A stretch of 64,000 nucleotides of DNA. Source: JADLHS01 sp044225555. GTDB taxonomy: Bacteria; Verrucomicrobiota; Verrucomicrobiia; Limisphaerales; JADLHS01. This document shows, piece after piece, positions 33,273-42,518 of the stretch. Below the pieces are notes generated by a model. That model saw only the letters and a list, made by a program, of their open reading frames with translations. It was not told the DNA's origin and searched no databases. A program made the position numbers and the translations under genes. The stretch is taken from NCBI GenBank assembly GCA_044225555.1, contig JBGAIM010000007.1, positions 124,001-188,000 of the forward strand. Reading direction: 5' to 3'. Each line of letters starts with the position of its first letter. The first letter of the stretch is position 1.

Positions 33273-34418
33273 ATGACCATCCCGACGTTCATTCTCAAGA
33301 ACGCCCTGCGCAACAAGCGTCGCGCCACGCTATCGGTCTTGAGTGTCGCCGTGAGTTTGTTTCTGCTTGTAACGCTGTTGGTCGCGTTGCGCGAAATCAC
33401 TTTGCCGCCTTCGGACGTTGGCGCCGCCCTCCGCGTGGCGGTGCGGAACAAAATCTCCATCGCGAACCTCCTGCCAGCGCGGCAACGACCCATTGTCGAG
33501 CGCATCCCGGGCGTTGAAGCGGTGACGCCGTTCACCTGGTACGGCGGCAAGTACAAGAACGAGGAAGGCATGACGTTCGCCCAGTTCGCCATGGATCCGA
33601 AGAAACTCCGCTCCGTGTTTACCGAGGCGAGAATGAAGGAGGAGGATTACCAGGCGTTTGAGACGATCAAGGACTCCTGCCTGCTCGGCAAGATCACCGC
33701 CGACAAGTACAAGCTCAAGGTCGGGGACCGCATCACGCTGCCCAGCACGGTCTATCCCTGCACCTTGGATTTCAAAATCGTCGGCATTTATTCCGGCACG
33801 CCTGACGACCGCAACATGCTGTTCCGGCAGGATTATCTCGACGAAGGCAGCGGGGTCACCGGCATGGTTGGCATGTGGTGGCTCAAGGTGAAATCCGCCG
33901 AGGACATGCCCAAGGTCATCGAAGGCATAAACAAAGCCTTCGAGAACACCGCCGCCGAAGTACGCGCCGAAACGGAGCGTGCGTTTCAACTCGGGTTCAT
34001 TTCCATGTGGGGGAACATCAAGCTGCTCGTCTCGCTCGTGTCGAGCGCCGTGGTGTTCACGCTGCTGTTGGTGACCGCCAGCACGATGAGCATGGCCATC
34101 CGCGAACGCTTCCGCGAACTGGCCATTCTCAAAGCCATTGGCTACCGGCGACGCGAATTGTTCGCTTTCATCCTCGCCGAAAGTTTTGCCCTAGCCATGG
34201 CCGGGGCGGTGATCGGTGTGGGCGGCGCCTACGCACTGTTCACCTACGGCGATGTGGCCAAGATGACCAATGGTATTTTCGTTTCCCTGGAAGTGACGCC
34301 GAAGATCATGGGCATCGGCGTGATGGTGTCGGCGATGCTTGGTATCATTGCCAGCATCATGCCCAGTCTCGCTGTTGCAAAGATGAGTGTGGTGGATGGA
34401 CTGAAATCGCTGGATTGA
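33273..34418 (+). CDS. ABC transporter permease, FtsX/MacB domain (first)
   Basis: 381 residues. An N-terminal helix (ATLSVLSVAVSLFLLVTLLVAL), a periplasmic domain of about 200 residues (VTPFTWYGGKY, VGDRITLPSTVYPCTL), then three helices of the FtsX domain with the signature STMSMAIRERFRELAILKAIGYRRRELFAFIL. It lies 3 bases after the ATPase gene. Exports or extracts an unknown substrate (lipoprotein, lipid or peptide) together with the second permease. Confidence 0.88.
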   Translation: MTIPTFILKNALRNKRRATLSVLSVAVSLFLLVTLLVALREITLPPSDVGAALRVAVRNKISIANLLPARQRPIVERIPGVEAVTPFTWYGGKYKNEEGMTFAQFAMDPKKLRSVFTEARMKEEDYQAFETIKDSCLLGKITADKYKLKVGDRITLPSTVYPCTLDFKIVGIYSGTPDDRNMLFRQDYLDEGSGVTGMVGMWWLKVKSAEDMPKVIEGINKAFENTAAEVRAETERAFQLGFISMWGNIKLLVSLVSSAVVFTLLLVTASTMSMAIRERFRELAILKAIGYRRRELFAFILAESFALAMAGAVIGVGGAYALFTYGDVAKMTNGIFVSLEVTPKIMGIGVMVSAMLGIIASIMPSLAVAKMSVVDGLKSLD

Positions 34419-34424
34419 AATGAA

Positions 34425-34590
34425 ACCACGGATTAAAACAGATGGACACGGATGCGAATGGAGCGCGGGCTTCAGCCCGCTTCATCGTGCGAGAGGATCT
34501 GTCTCCGCGTCATCCGCCGGAGTATTTGCCCTTCGAAGCGGAATAAATGCCGCACCCCGAATCAGTGTTCATCCGTGTCCATCCGTGGTT
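34425..34590. repeat. Long imperfect inverted repeat between the two permease genes
   Basis: The left arm at 34425-34454 begins AACCACGGAT and ends GATGGACACGGATG; the right arm 34570-34590 is CATCCGTGTCCATCCGTGG plus TT. They pair apart from a 10-base bulge. Inside lies a second palindrome, GCGGGCTTCAGCCCGC (34466-34481). No gene fits. It interrupts an otherwise tightly packed operon and could form a stable mRNA structure between the permease genes. Confidence 0.75.
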
Positions 34591-34606
34591 AAAACAATTT
34601 GACCGC

Positions 34607-35788
34607 ATGGCCTTGCCGCTTACCTACAACTTCCGCAACGTGCTCGTCCGCTGGCGCGCGACGGCGGCCACCATCCTCGGCGTGGCGCTGGTCGTGACGG
34701 TTTACATTCTCATGCAAGCGATGGCCGCCGGGCTTGTGAAATCCAGTCAGAATACCGGTGACCCGCGTAATGTGATGATCGTCCGGAAGGGATCAACCGC
34801 TGAATCCAGCAGCCAGGTTTCGCGCGAGCAACTCAAGATCATCCAATTCTGGCCCGAGATTGAGCGGGATGCCCAAGGCCGCCCGTTCATTACCGCGGAT
34901 CTGGCCATCATCATCAATCTTCCCCGTCGCGATGGCGCGGGTGAGGCCAACGTGACCATGCGTGGTGTCACGCCGATGGGCATGGAACTGCGCCCGCAGG
35001 TCAAGTTGGTGAGCGGACGCTGGTTTACGCCCGGCAAGCGCGAGGCGGTGGTGAGCAGCAAGATGGCCAAACGATTTGCCAACGCTGGCATCGGCGAAAA
35101 ATTCAAGACCGGCGCCGCCTGGCTCACGGTGGTGGGGTGGTTCGACGGCGCTGACAGCGCCTTTGATTCCGAGATGTGGATGGACGCCGACGAAGCGCGC
35201 TCCGTGTTCGACCGTGAGAATTATTCCAGCGTCCTAGCCCGCGTCGGCACCACCAACGCCGCCGCCGCGCTGATGCAGCGGATTGATTCCGACAAGCGCA
35301 TGCCGCTGCGCGCCGACTTGGAAACGGATTATTACGCGAAGCAAACCACGACAGCGCTCCCAATCAAAATCCTCGGCCAGTTTCTGGCCACGGCCATGTC
35401 CATCGGCGCGATCTTCGCGGCGATGAACACGATGTATGCGAGCGTCGGCTCGCGGACGCGCGAGATCGGAACGCTGCGTGTGCTGGGATTCCGACGGCGC
35501 ACCGTGCTGGCCAGTTTCATCATCGAAGGCGCGATGTTGTCGGCCATCGGCGGGTTGCTCGGCTGTGGACTGGCGTTGCTGGCGCAATGGCTGTGCGAAG
35601 TGGGCGGCGTGCGCTTCGGCACGCTGAGTTTCAATACGTTTAGCGAAGTGATCTTTCAGTTTCGCATCACGCCGATGTTGGTCCTGCAAGGGCTGATCTT
35701 TGCGGTGATCGTGGGTGTGGTCGGCAGTTTGTTTCCCGCCATCCGCGCCGCGCGCCTGCCGGTGATCTCCGCGCTCAAGTCAATTTAA
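34607..35788 (+). CDS. ABC transporter permease, FtsX/MacB domain (second)
   Basis: 393 residues from ATG 34607 (MALPLTYNFRNVLVRWR); the frame extends to 34547 through a repeat and that part is rejected. N-terminal helix ATILGVALVVTVYILMQAM, a periplasmic MacB-PCD domain (NVMIVRKGSTAESSSQVS, LVSGRWFTPGKREAVVS), then the FtsX helices with FAAMNTMYASVGSRTREIGT and LRVLGFRRRTVLASF. It pairs with the upstream permease. Its 3' end overlaps the convergent flippase gene by 4 bases. Confidence 0.88.
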   Translation: MALPLTYNFRNVLVRWRATAATILGVALVVTVYILMQAMAAGLVKSSQNTGDPRNVMIVRKGSTAESSSQVSREQLKIIQFWPEIERDAQGRPFITADLAIIINLPRRDGAGEANVTMRGVTPMGMELRPQVKLVSGRWFTPGKREAVVSSKMAKRFANAGIGEKFKTGAAWLTVVGWFDGADSAFDSEMWMDADEARSVFDRENYSSVLARVGTTNAAAALMQRIDSDKRMPLRADLETDYYAKQTTTALPIKILGQFLATAMSIGAIFAAMNTMYASVGSRTREIGTLRVLGFRRRTVLASFIIEGAMLSAIGGLLGCGLALLAQWLCEVGGVRFGTLSFNTFSEVIFQFRITPMLVLQGLIFAVIVGVVGSLFPAIRAARLPVISALKSI

Positions 35789-37071
35789 GCACCGGCGGGT
35801 TTGGGTAGCACTGCCGGCTGTCGGAAGGTGAACCATGCGCAAACGCCCAGCAGCGCGAGATTGAAGGCGCCGAGCAATTGCAGCACTTGCACAAAGCTGC
35901 CATGCACGAACGTCAGCGTCACGCCGTAGCCAACGGCCAGTAACACCATGGGGATCACCACTGCGAATTGCGATTTCCCGAGCAGATTGCTCGCGAGCAC
36001 ATTGGCCAGGCAGAGCGGCACCATCGCCCCGGCGTACCAAGGGAGGATTTGGGTGGTTACTTCCACGTAACTGGGTTTGGCCATCAAACGAACGACCCAG
36101 GGGCCGAGCAGCCACAAGCAGACCACGCCGACAATCGCCAGTGCCGCCGTGCAGACCAACGTCAATCCGAACAAATTGCTTTTCTCGGATTTTGCCGCGC
36201 TGGCGACAATGCGCGGGAACATGACCGCGGTCAGCGGACCGACCGCCCACACCAGCGCACGTGATAAAGTCCCGGCAGCGCCGTAGCACTGGGAGTTCTC
36301 CGGCAAGTATGCCTTTACGAACATGGTGTCCGCCGCCATCAGAAACTGACAGGCGCCGAATCCCGCCAGCAGCGGCGCCACTTGCTTGACGAGCGCTCGG
36401 GCGTCAAAAGGTTCGGAAGGCCCGGACCAAATCTCGCGCGTTTGCCAGATGGCCAGCAACAGCGCAAAAACCAGTCCAATGAACGCACCCGTCATGATGC
36501 CGGCCGCGTAGCCGCCGAGAATCAGCACAATCACCGCCCCGGCACCAATGCGTCCAATGCCGTTCAGGATCATCGTCCAACCGAAGGTGAAGAAATCCTG
36601 TTTGCCCTGGAGCAATCCCAAGAACATGGGCAGCCACGCGGACGCCAGAATGACCAGCAAGGTAATCCACAGGGCGGCGGGATTGGAAAGTTGCCAGCGG
36701 GCGATCAATCGGTCCTGCACAAACCACATGACCACCGCGCCCAGCCCCCACAGGAGCGTGATGCCCAGCCAAGCCCGCCGGAACATGCCGGAGAGTTGTC
36801 GTTGCCGGCCGGTGGCGAGCGTAGCCGCGGCCTGCTGCGCGAAGACCATTTGCAGCGGCATGATGGGAATGCACATGGTCAGCGCCAGCAACGTGACAAA
36901 AATCGCGTATTCCGTTTCGGGAATGGTCTTGGAGAAAAAGTGCACGCCGTACATCAGCGCGCCGGACGCCACGTTGGCGAACATCAGCCAGCCGCTTTGC
37001 CGAAAAAATGAGGAATGCTGCGCGACCGTTCGAGCGGGCACGGGTTGCGTTGCTTCAGCTTCTGAAACCAT
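35785..37071 (-). CDS. Polysaccharide flippase-like membrane protein (MOP superfamily)
   Basis: 428 residues with about 12 membrane helices. Typical features: an N-terminal FRQSGWLMFANVASGALMYG, FVTLLALTMCIPIMPLQMVF, and the second half AADTMFVKAYLPENSQCYGA with GTLSRALVWAVGPLTAVMFP. This pattern fits lipid-linked oligosaccharide flippases (Wzx/PST-like). The substrate is unknown; the sugar epimerase at 38903 in the same strand block is a plausible pathway neighbour. Confidence 0.75.
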   Translation of the reverse strand: MVSEAEATQPVPARTVAQHSSFFRQSGWLMFANVASGALMYGVHFFSKTIPETEYAIFVTLLALTMCIPIMPLQMVFAQQAAATLATGRQRQLSGMFRRAWLGITLLWGLGAVVMWFVQDRLIARWQLSNPAALWITLLVILASAWLPMFLGLLQGKQDFFTFGWTMILNGIGRIGAGAVIVLILGGYAAGIMTGAFIGLVFALLLAIWQTREIWSGPSEPFDARALVKQVAPLLAGFGACQFLMAADTMFVKAYLPENSQCYGAAGTLSRALVWAVGPLTAVMFPRIVASAAKSEKSNLFGLTLVCTAALAIVGVVCLWLLGPWVVRLMAKPSYVEVTTQILPWYAGAMVPLCLANVLASNLLGKSQFAVVIPMVLLAVGYGVTLTFVHGSFVQVLQLLGAFNLALLGVCAWFTFRQPAVLPKPAGA

Positions 37072-37101
37072 GAGCCTTGGACAATACGGAACCCGTTTGG
37101 T

Positions 37102-38232
37102 TCAAGGAAGCGATTTCAGGAAGCGCAGCAACATCTGCCGACCGCGCTCCAGTTGGGCGAGTTCAATCCATTCATCCGCCGTGTGCGCCTGCGCGATGTC
37201 GCCCGGGCCAAAGACCACGCTCGGGATGCCGGCGCGCGCCAGTACGGCGGCGTCGCAGAAATAGTGGAGTCCCCCGGGACGTTTCTGGCCGATGCTGTGG
37301 AGGAACAAGCGGACGAGCGGGAGGCTGGCATCGGTCGCCAGCGGGTAACAAGGCTTGAGCTTCACTTTGGAAACTTTGGCGTTCAGTTTGCGGGATCGTA
37401 GAAATGCGGCTACTTCCCGCCGCGTGGCAGCTTCCGATTCACCCGGTAACGTGCGCCGATCCACCCCGATGAGGCATTGGTCCGGCACGATGTTCGTCTG
37501 CGTGCCGCCGCGAATTGTCCCGACGCTCACCGAGCCGTGACCCAGCAACGGATGCCGGCGCTTTCGGAGGCGGGCGGCAAAATCCGTTTCCAGCGCGTCC
37601 ACCACGCGCGCCATTTCGTGAACGGCATTCTTGCCGAACCAAGGCGTTGCGCCATGAGCCGATTGGCCGAGCGTTTCGATGTTCAGCCACACGCTACCCT
37701 TGTGTGCCGTGGCCACCACCAGGTTGGTTGGCTCGCCGACGATGGCGAGGTCGGCCTTGAATTTATTCTGCGCCAGAAAACGCGATCCACTTTGAGCCTG
37801 CTCCTCATCCACCAAGCCGACGAAGACAATCTCAGTTTCGCGCGGTCGTTCAGAGGATTTCGCGAGATCGCAAAGCGCGATGAAGAGCGTGGCCACCGAG
37901 CCTTTGGTGTCACACGCGCCCCGGCCGTACATGCGTCCTCCTTTGGTGTACGGTTTGAGTTGCCGTTCGTTTGCGACATTTACCGTGTCGAGATGGGGGG
38001 CGAGCAGAACCGTGCGGCGGACTTTTCCAGCGGGGCGAAGCCGGGCGAGCAGGTTCGGGCGGCCCGGCAAGACTTTTTGAAATTCAATATCCAGACCGGC
38101 CCGGGCTCCTAGCGCCGCCAGATATTCGGCCACGCGGCCCTCGCCTGCGTGCGGATCGCGCGCGGGCAGGAACGCGTTGTTCACGCTGGGCAGCGCGATC
38201 AATTCGGCGAGGAGCTTGGCGGTTTGTGTCAT
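37102..38232 (-). CDS. argE: M20-family deacylase, probable acetylornithine deacetylase
   Basis: 376 residues. Metal ligands: APHLDTVNV (His, Asp), GRGACDTKGSVA (Asp), LVDEEQAQSG (catalytic Glu and ligand Glu), AIVGEPTNLVVA, and the C-terminal GPGDIAQAHTADEWI (His). In the ArgE/DapE family this pattern removes an acyl group from N-acetylornithine or N-succinyl-diaminopimelate in the cytoplasm. The absence of other arg or dap genes nearby leaves the substrate open; ArgE is the better fit by overall sequence. Confidence 0.75.
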   Translation of the reverse strand: MTQTAKLLAELIALPSVNNAFLPARDPHAGEGRVAEYLAALGARAGLDIEFQKVLPGRPNLLARLRPAGKVRRTVLLAPHLDTVNVANERQLKPYTKGGRMYGRGACDTKGSVATLFIALCDLAKSSERPRETEIVFVGLVDEEQAQSGSRFLAQNKFKADLAIVGEPTNLVVATAHKGSVWLNIETLGQSAHGATPWFGKNAVHEMARVVDALETDFAARLRKRRHPLLGHGSVSVGTIRGGTQTNIVPDQCLIGVDRRTLPGESEAATRREVAAFLRSRKLNAKVSKVKLKPCYPLATDASLPLVRLFLHSIGQKRPGGLHYFCDAAVLARAGIPSVVFGPGDIAQAHTADEWIELAQLERGRQMLLRFLKSLP

Positions 38233-38288
38233 TCGCTTGGGTACGGAATGCCGATCTCCGTCTCGGCGCGTTGAGTTGAATTGGCCAC

Positions 38289-38311
38289 GCCGGATCGGAG
38301 TCCGGCGCTCC
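38289..38311. repeat. Single copy of the 23-nt palindrome (family D), intergenic
   Basis: Core GGATCGGAGTCC flanked as in the copies at 17161-17183 and 21393-21415, ending in the same GGCGCTCC. It lies just after the stop of the next gene (38314) and before the M20 gene's 5' end. Confidence 0.8.
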
Positions 38312-38313
38312 GT

Positions 38314-38892
38314 TCAATCCACGTGCGAGAAAATGCGGCGCAGCTTGCCGAGCATGGCTTCGGAGTAACGTTCGCCCGGCGTCAGCACGCGGCCATGGAT
38401 CTGGAGTTCGTCCACCGCGGCGAGCGTCATGCAAAAATCCACGTCGTGCAGCGGGCGTTCGCGGCGCACGCGGCGAATCCAGCGGCGCATGTCGGTGATT
38501 TCCTCGATCTCGATCTTTTGCCCGGGCTGAAAGGCGGAGCCCCACTCGTTACGCTGCACGTAGCCGTCCTTTTCCTTCTTGTTGTTGAACCACGCGTCGC
38601 CGAGCAGCACGCAGACGGAGCGGCCTTTGCTCTCGCCGAGGCGATAGAAAACGATGCGCGCCTCCGATTCGCAAAAATGTTCGTAGGCAATATCCAGCGC
38701 GTCCGGGGGCACGGGGGAAAAACGGGTTTGGAAACCAATGTGAAAGCCACCGGGCACTTCCGGCTGTTTCTCGAAGCAAAGATTCTCCTCAAAAATCCAG
38801 AGCAATTCCGTGGAATGGCCCTTCTCGGCGAGCAGGTTTTTCCAGGCAGCGAGCAGGATGTCCAGGTTGGGTCGGGTCACGGCATCGTTCAT
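38314..38892 (-). CDS. Conserved-looking cytoplasmic protein of unknown function
   Basis: 192 residues, with no signal peptide or membrane helix. Features: NLDILLAAWKNLLAEKGHST, ELLWIFEENLCFE, GGFHIGFQTRFSP, VCVLLGDAWFNNKKEKDGYV and a Pro/Arg-rich C-terminus. I recognise no domain. It starts 10 bases after the epimerase stop on the same strand, so it is probably cotranscribed with it. Confidence 0.7.
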   Translation of the reverse strand: MNDAVTRPNLDILLAAWKNLLAEKGHSTELLWIFEENLCFEKQPEVPGGFHIGFQTRFSPVPPDALDIAYEHFCESEARIVFYRLGESKGRSVCVLLGDAWFNNKKEKDGYVQRNEWGSAFQPGQKIEIEEITDMRRWIRRVRRERPLHDVDFCMTLAAVDELQIHGRVLTPGERYSEAMLGKLRRIFSHVD

Positions 38893-38902
38893 GGCGGTAT
38901 TG

Positions 38903-39856
38903 TTACGGTTTGTTCTTCCGAAACCAATCTACAAAAAGTGGGATGCCCTCCGCAATCTTCACGCGCGGGTGGTAATCCAGCTTCGCCCGGGCTTTGGAGA
39001 TGTCGGCAAACGTGATCGGCACGTCGCCCGGTTGGGATGGTTGCCGGTCCAGGATGGCCTTTTTGCCGAGGGATTTCTCCAGCAACTCGATCAACTGGCT
39101 CAACGTCACCGTCTGCGACTCGCCGAGGTTGAAGATCTCGAAACCGAATTCCTTCCGCGTGCAGGCCATCACTCCGTCGAGGATATCCGTGACGAAGGTG
39201 TAATCCCGCGCCGTGCTGCCGTCGCCGAAGACGGGGATGGGTTTTCCGGCGCTGATGAGTTGGGCGAACTTGTGAATCGCCAGGTCCGGTCGCTGGCGTG
39301 GACCATAGACGGTGAAGAAGCGCAACATCACCACGTCCAGCCCGTAGATGTGGTGGTAAACATGGCCGAGCGCCTCACACGCGAGTTTGCTGGCCGCGTA
39401 TGGCGAGATGGCGGAGAAGATGGGGTCGCTCTCGCTGAACGGCACTTTGGCATTCACGCCATAGACGGAGGACGAGGAGGCAATGGTGATTTTCTTCACG
39501 CCATTGCGCCGGGCGGCTTCGAGGATGTTTACCGTGCCCTCGACATTGACGCGTTGATAAAGCGCGGGCTCCGCCAGACTGGGCCGTACTCCTGCGCGAG
39601 CCGCGAGATGGATCACCTGATCAAACTTCACGCTGGCGAACAATTCCTCCACGGCGGTACGGTCGGTCAGGTCGCCATGAATGAACTCAAAAGGTTTGGC
39701 CAGCGACTGGATGGCGCGCAGGTTACCGCGTTTGATCTGCGGGTCGTAGAAATCGTTAAGGTCGTCGAAGGCCCAGACTGCGTGGCCGTCGGCCAGCAAC
39801 CGCTCGCACACGTGCGATCCAATGAAGCCCGCGCCACCCGTTACCAGAAAATTCAC
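38903..39856 (-). CDS. NAD-dependent sugar epimerase, UDP-glucuronate 4-epimerase type
   Basis: 317 residues from GTG 39856, which puts the Rossmann motif VTGGAGFIGSHV at the start; the longer frame to 39916 is not conserved. The catalytic Ser and YxxxK are in IASSSSVYG and SPYAASKLA. MLRFFTVYGPRQRPDLAIHKF and GSTARDYTFVTDI match UDP-glucuronate 4-epimerases (LpsL/WbnF-like), which supply UDP-galacturonate for envelope polysaccharides. Other UDP-hexose 4-epimerases cannot be excluded. Confidence 0.82.
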   Translation of the reverse strand: MNFLVTGGAGFIGSHVCERLLADGHAVWAFDDLNDFYDPQIKRGNLRAIQSLAKPFEFIHGDLTDRTAVEELFASVKFDQVIHLAARAGVRPSLAEPALYQRVNVEGTVNILEAARRNGVKKITIASSSSVYGVNAKVPFSESDPIFSAISPYAASKLACEALGHVYHHIYGLDVVMLRFFTVYGPRQRPDLAIHKFAQLISAGKPIPVFGDGSTARDYTFVTDILDGVMACTRKEFGFEIFNLGESQTVTLSQLIELLEKSLGKKAILDRQPSQPGDVPITFADISKARAKLDYHPRVKIAEGIPLFVDWFRKNKP

Positions 39857-39970
39857 GCGGCCAACGCTAACAAACGGGCGACGGCAAAGTCGAGCAGCGG
39901 TTGTGGCCAGGGACAAGCGCGAACTGCTTTTGACTTTCGCCTAGGTGGCTGACCTGTTACAACGCGGCGC

Positions 39971-40786
39971 ATGTCGGCGAAGCTTTCCATTGGATTCCTC
40001 GGAGCGGGCAAAATGGCCACGGCGCTGGCGCGTGGGTTCATTCGCGCCAAGCTGGTTGGGCCGGGGCAGGTGATTGCCAGTGATCCCGTGGCTGGAGCGC
40101 GCACAGCTTTTGCCAAGGAGACTGAGGCGAAAGTTGCCGACTCCAACAAGGAAGTCGTTCAGTTTGCCAAAGTCATTTTCCTCGCGGTGAAACCGGACCA
40201 GGTCGCGTCCGTGCTGGCGGAAGTGCGTGAACATTTTACGAGCGAACATCTGCTCATTTCGATTGCGGCGGGCGTGCCGATTGCAAAATTGGAAGGCGGT
40301 CTGTCGCCGGGGGCACGGGTCATCCGGGTTATGCCGAACACGCCGGCGCTCGTGGGCGAATCCGCCACGGCCTACGCGCCCGGCAAATCTGCCACGAGCG
40401 CGGACGCCGAGTTGGCTCAAAAACTTTTCTCCGCCGTGGGCGCGGCGTTTCAGGTGAAGGAAGCTTTGCTGGATGCGGTCACCGGTTTGAGCGGCAGCGG
40501 GCCGGCGTATGTGTATCAATTCATCGAAGCCCTGAGCGATGGCGGCGTGGCGGCGGGTTTGCCGCGTGACATCGCCACGAAGCTCGCCGCACAGACCGTG
40601 TTGGGCAGCGCAAAGATGGTTTTGGAAACCGGCCAGCATCCGGGCGCGCTCAAGGACATGGTGACGAGTCCAGGCGGGACGACCATTGAGGGTTTGCACG
40701 AGTTGGAAAAGGGCAAGCTGCGGGGCACGGTCATCAGCGCCGTGCGTGCCGCGACCGAGAAATCGAAGAAGCTGGGGCAAGGCTAG
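39971..40786 (+). CDS. proC: Pyrroline-5-carboxylate reductase
   Basis: Last step of proline synthesis, NAD(P)H-dependent. 271 residues, standard length. N-terminal nucleotide site IGFLGAGKMATALARG, then LAVKPDQVASVL, the middle VIRVMPNTPALVGE and the dimer domain with AVTGLSGSGPAYVYQFIEAL and VTSPGGTTIEGLHELE. Divergent from the epimerase gene. Confidence 0.95.
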   Translation: MSAKLSIGFLGAGKMATALARGFIRAKLVGPGQVIASDPVAGARTAFAKETEAKVADSNKEVVQFAKVIFLAVKPDQVASVLAEVREHFTSEHLLISIAAGVPIAKLEGGLSPGARVIRVMPNTPALVGESATAYAPGKSATSADAELAQKLFSAVGAAFQVKEALLDAVTGLSGSGPAYVYQFIEALSDGGVAAGLPRDIATKLAAQTVLGSAKMVLETGQHPGALKDMVTSPGGTTIEGLHELEKGKLRGTVISAVRAATEKSKKLGQG

Positions 40787-40795
40787 GTTGGTTGC

Positions 40796-40880
40796 TGGTT
40801 GCAAGTTCCAGGCTCCAAGTTGCCGGCGACGTTCTTGATTTCAAAACCTGCAACTTACAATAGGTAACTTGAAACTCGTT
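40796..40880. repeat. Intergenic repeat with AAGTTCCAGGCTCC units
   Basis: AGTTCCAGGCTCC (40804-40816) is identical to 48759-48771 inside recG. CAAGTTGC (40816-40823) and GCAACTT (40850-40856) are inverted. It occupies the whole gap between proC and the AI-2E family gene, and part of it lies just before the latter's start. Confidence 0.6.
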
Positions 40881-40886
40881 AACAAA

Positions 40887-42152
40887 ATGAACTTTACTCC
40901 TCCAACCGAAAAGCAGGCGCGCGTGATCTGGATCGCGGTTACCGGTCTGGCCATCGCCACGATCGTGGCGCTCATTGTGGCGCTGGTGTGGGGATTGGGC
41001 CGGGTGCTGAATGTGTTTGCACCCGTGATCTGGCCGCTGGCGGTGGCGGGCGTGGTGGCGTGCCTGCTGGATCCGGTGGTGGAATTTCTGGTGCGCAAGC
41101 GCGTGCCCCGCCTGCGGGCGATTGGGGTGGTGTTCCTTCTTGCGCTGGTGATCGTGATCGCCTTTGCGTCGAGTGTGGTGCCGCAGATTGTGGTTGAAGT
41201 GCGCGATCTCGCCGTGAAGACGAGCACCTTCAAGACCGAGCTGCCTGACCGGGCGGGCCAGATGGCCACCAATCCACCGAGCTGGCTGCCGAAGCAGGCC
41301 GTGCCTTTATTGCGCGCGTTCAGCGAGAGTGCCTCCCAGACAACCAACGCGCCGGCCATCACGACCATGGTCGTGACCGAAACCAATGCCCCATCCTCGG
41401 GGTTTGCGCGGCCTTCCCTTGAATCGTCGGCTCCCTCCATGCTGAAATCGGTGGCGGATTATGCCTCCAAACTACTGCCCAAGTTTGGTGGGTGGCTCTC
41501 GCAAGTGATGGTTTTTGTCGGGTCGGTGTTCGGGATCATCGCCGGCCTGGCGTTGGTGCCGATCTACGCGTTCTATTTTCTGCTGGAGAAACAGGGCATC
41601 TCGAGCCGATGGCGCGATTATCTGCCGGTGCAGGATTCCAAATTCAAGGACGAACTGGCGTTTGTGATCAATTCCATCAACGAATATCTCGTCGCCTTTT
41701 TCCGCGGACAGGTTTTGGTGGCAATGTGTGACGGGGTGCTCTACACGATTGGCTTTCTGCTCATTGGATTGCCCTACGCAATACTGATCGGGGCCATGGC
41801 AACCTGCCTGACGATCATTCCCTTCCTCGGGGCAATCACGACGTGTGTGTCGGCGCTGGTCATCGCGCTGGTGGCGTTTGGTGACTGGCAACACCCGGCG
41901 CTGGTGCTCGGCGTATTCGCGGTCGTGCAATCGCTGGAGGGCTTCGTCATCCAACCCAAGATCATGGGCGACCGGGTGGGGTTGCATCCGGTGACGATCA
42001 TCGTGGCGTTGATGGTGGGAACCACGCTGCTGGGTGGAATTCTGGGCGGCATTCTCGCGATCCCGCTGGCGGCGGTGTTGCGGGTGTTGATGGCGCGCTA
42101 CGTGTGGCAGAAGAAGGAGTCCGGAACGCCGGTGCTCAAGCACGTGGCCTGA
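40887..42152 (+). CDS. AI-2E family transporter (PerM/TqsA-like membrane protein)
   Basis: 421 residues from ATG 40887 (MNFTPPTEKQARVIW); TTG 40869 is inside a repeat and less likely. About seven to eight helices: AIATIVALIVALVWGLG and VIWPLAVAGVVACLLDPVVEFL at the N-terminus, a soluble insert of about 90 residues rich in Thr/Asn, then ALVPIYAFYFLLEKQG, FRGQVLVAMCDGVLY, GLPYAILIGAMATCLTIIPFLG and the family mark VIQPKIMGDRVGLHP. The family includes AI-2 exporters and Na/H antiporters; the substrate is not predictable. Confidence 0.88.
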   Translation: MNFTPPTEKQARVIWIAVTGLAIATIVALIVALVWGLGRVLNVFAPVIWPLAVAGVVACLLDPVVEFLVRKRVPRLRAIGVVFLLALVIVIAFASSVVPQIVVEVRDLAVKTSTFKTELPDRAGQMATNPPSWLPKQAVPLLRAFSESASQTTNAPAITTMVVTETNAPSSGFARPSLESSAPSMLKSVADYASKLLPKFGGWLSQVMVFVGSVFGIIAGLALVPIYAFYFLLEKQGISSRWRDYLPVQDSKFKDELAFVINSINEYLVAFFRGQVLVAMCDGVLYTIGFLLIGLPYAILIGAMATCLTIIPFLGAITTCVSALVIALVAFGDWQHPALVLGVFAVVQSLEGFVIQPKIMGDRVGLHPVTIIVALMVGTTLLGGILGGILAIPLAAVLRVLMARYVWQKKESGTPVLKHVA

Positions 42153-42227
42153 CGTTGCCAAGCCCGTCCGATCCAAAAAACGAAATGGACATCGCGTCGC
42201 GGGTGACTAAACTCCGCGGACTCTGAT

Positions 42228-42506
42228 ATGAAAAGTAACGGTGTAACAACAATTTTGAACTGGGGGCTGGCTGTCGTAATGGTCGCGCTCGTGCTGGGTG
42301 CGATCAAATACTACAACACGACTCACGAGGCTCGCTCGCTGCAAACGCTGCTGATGACTTATCAAAACAAGCAGGCCGTCCTCAACAACTTGATCGCTGA
42401 ATGCCTTGAATACAGCAAGCGCAGCCCGGCCATTGACCCCATTCTTGAGGCCAACAATCTTAAGGCGAAGTCCACGCCCGCTGTGAACAAGCCCGCTCCC
42501 AAGTAA
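42228..42506 (+). CDS. Small single-pass membrane protein
   Basis: 92 residues: one helix (WGLAVVMVALVLGAIKYY) followed by a helical, mostly polar part (LQTLLMTYQNKQAVLNNLIA, ECLEYSKRSPAIDPILE) and a Lys/Pro tail. No family recognised. It is followed 12 bases later by a gene of similar layout whose C-terminal part (LVEFSKTHPDFAAILKKY) echoes ECLEYSKRSPAIDPILE, so the pair may be related and work together. Confidence 0.65.
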   Translation: MKSNGVTTILNWGLAVVMVALVLGAIKYYNTTHEARSLQTLLMTYQNKQAVLNNLIAECLEYSKRSPAIDPILEANNLKAKSTPAVNKPAPK

Positions 42507-42518
42507 CATTCTTTTTTT

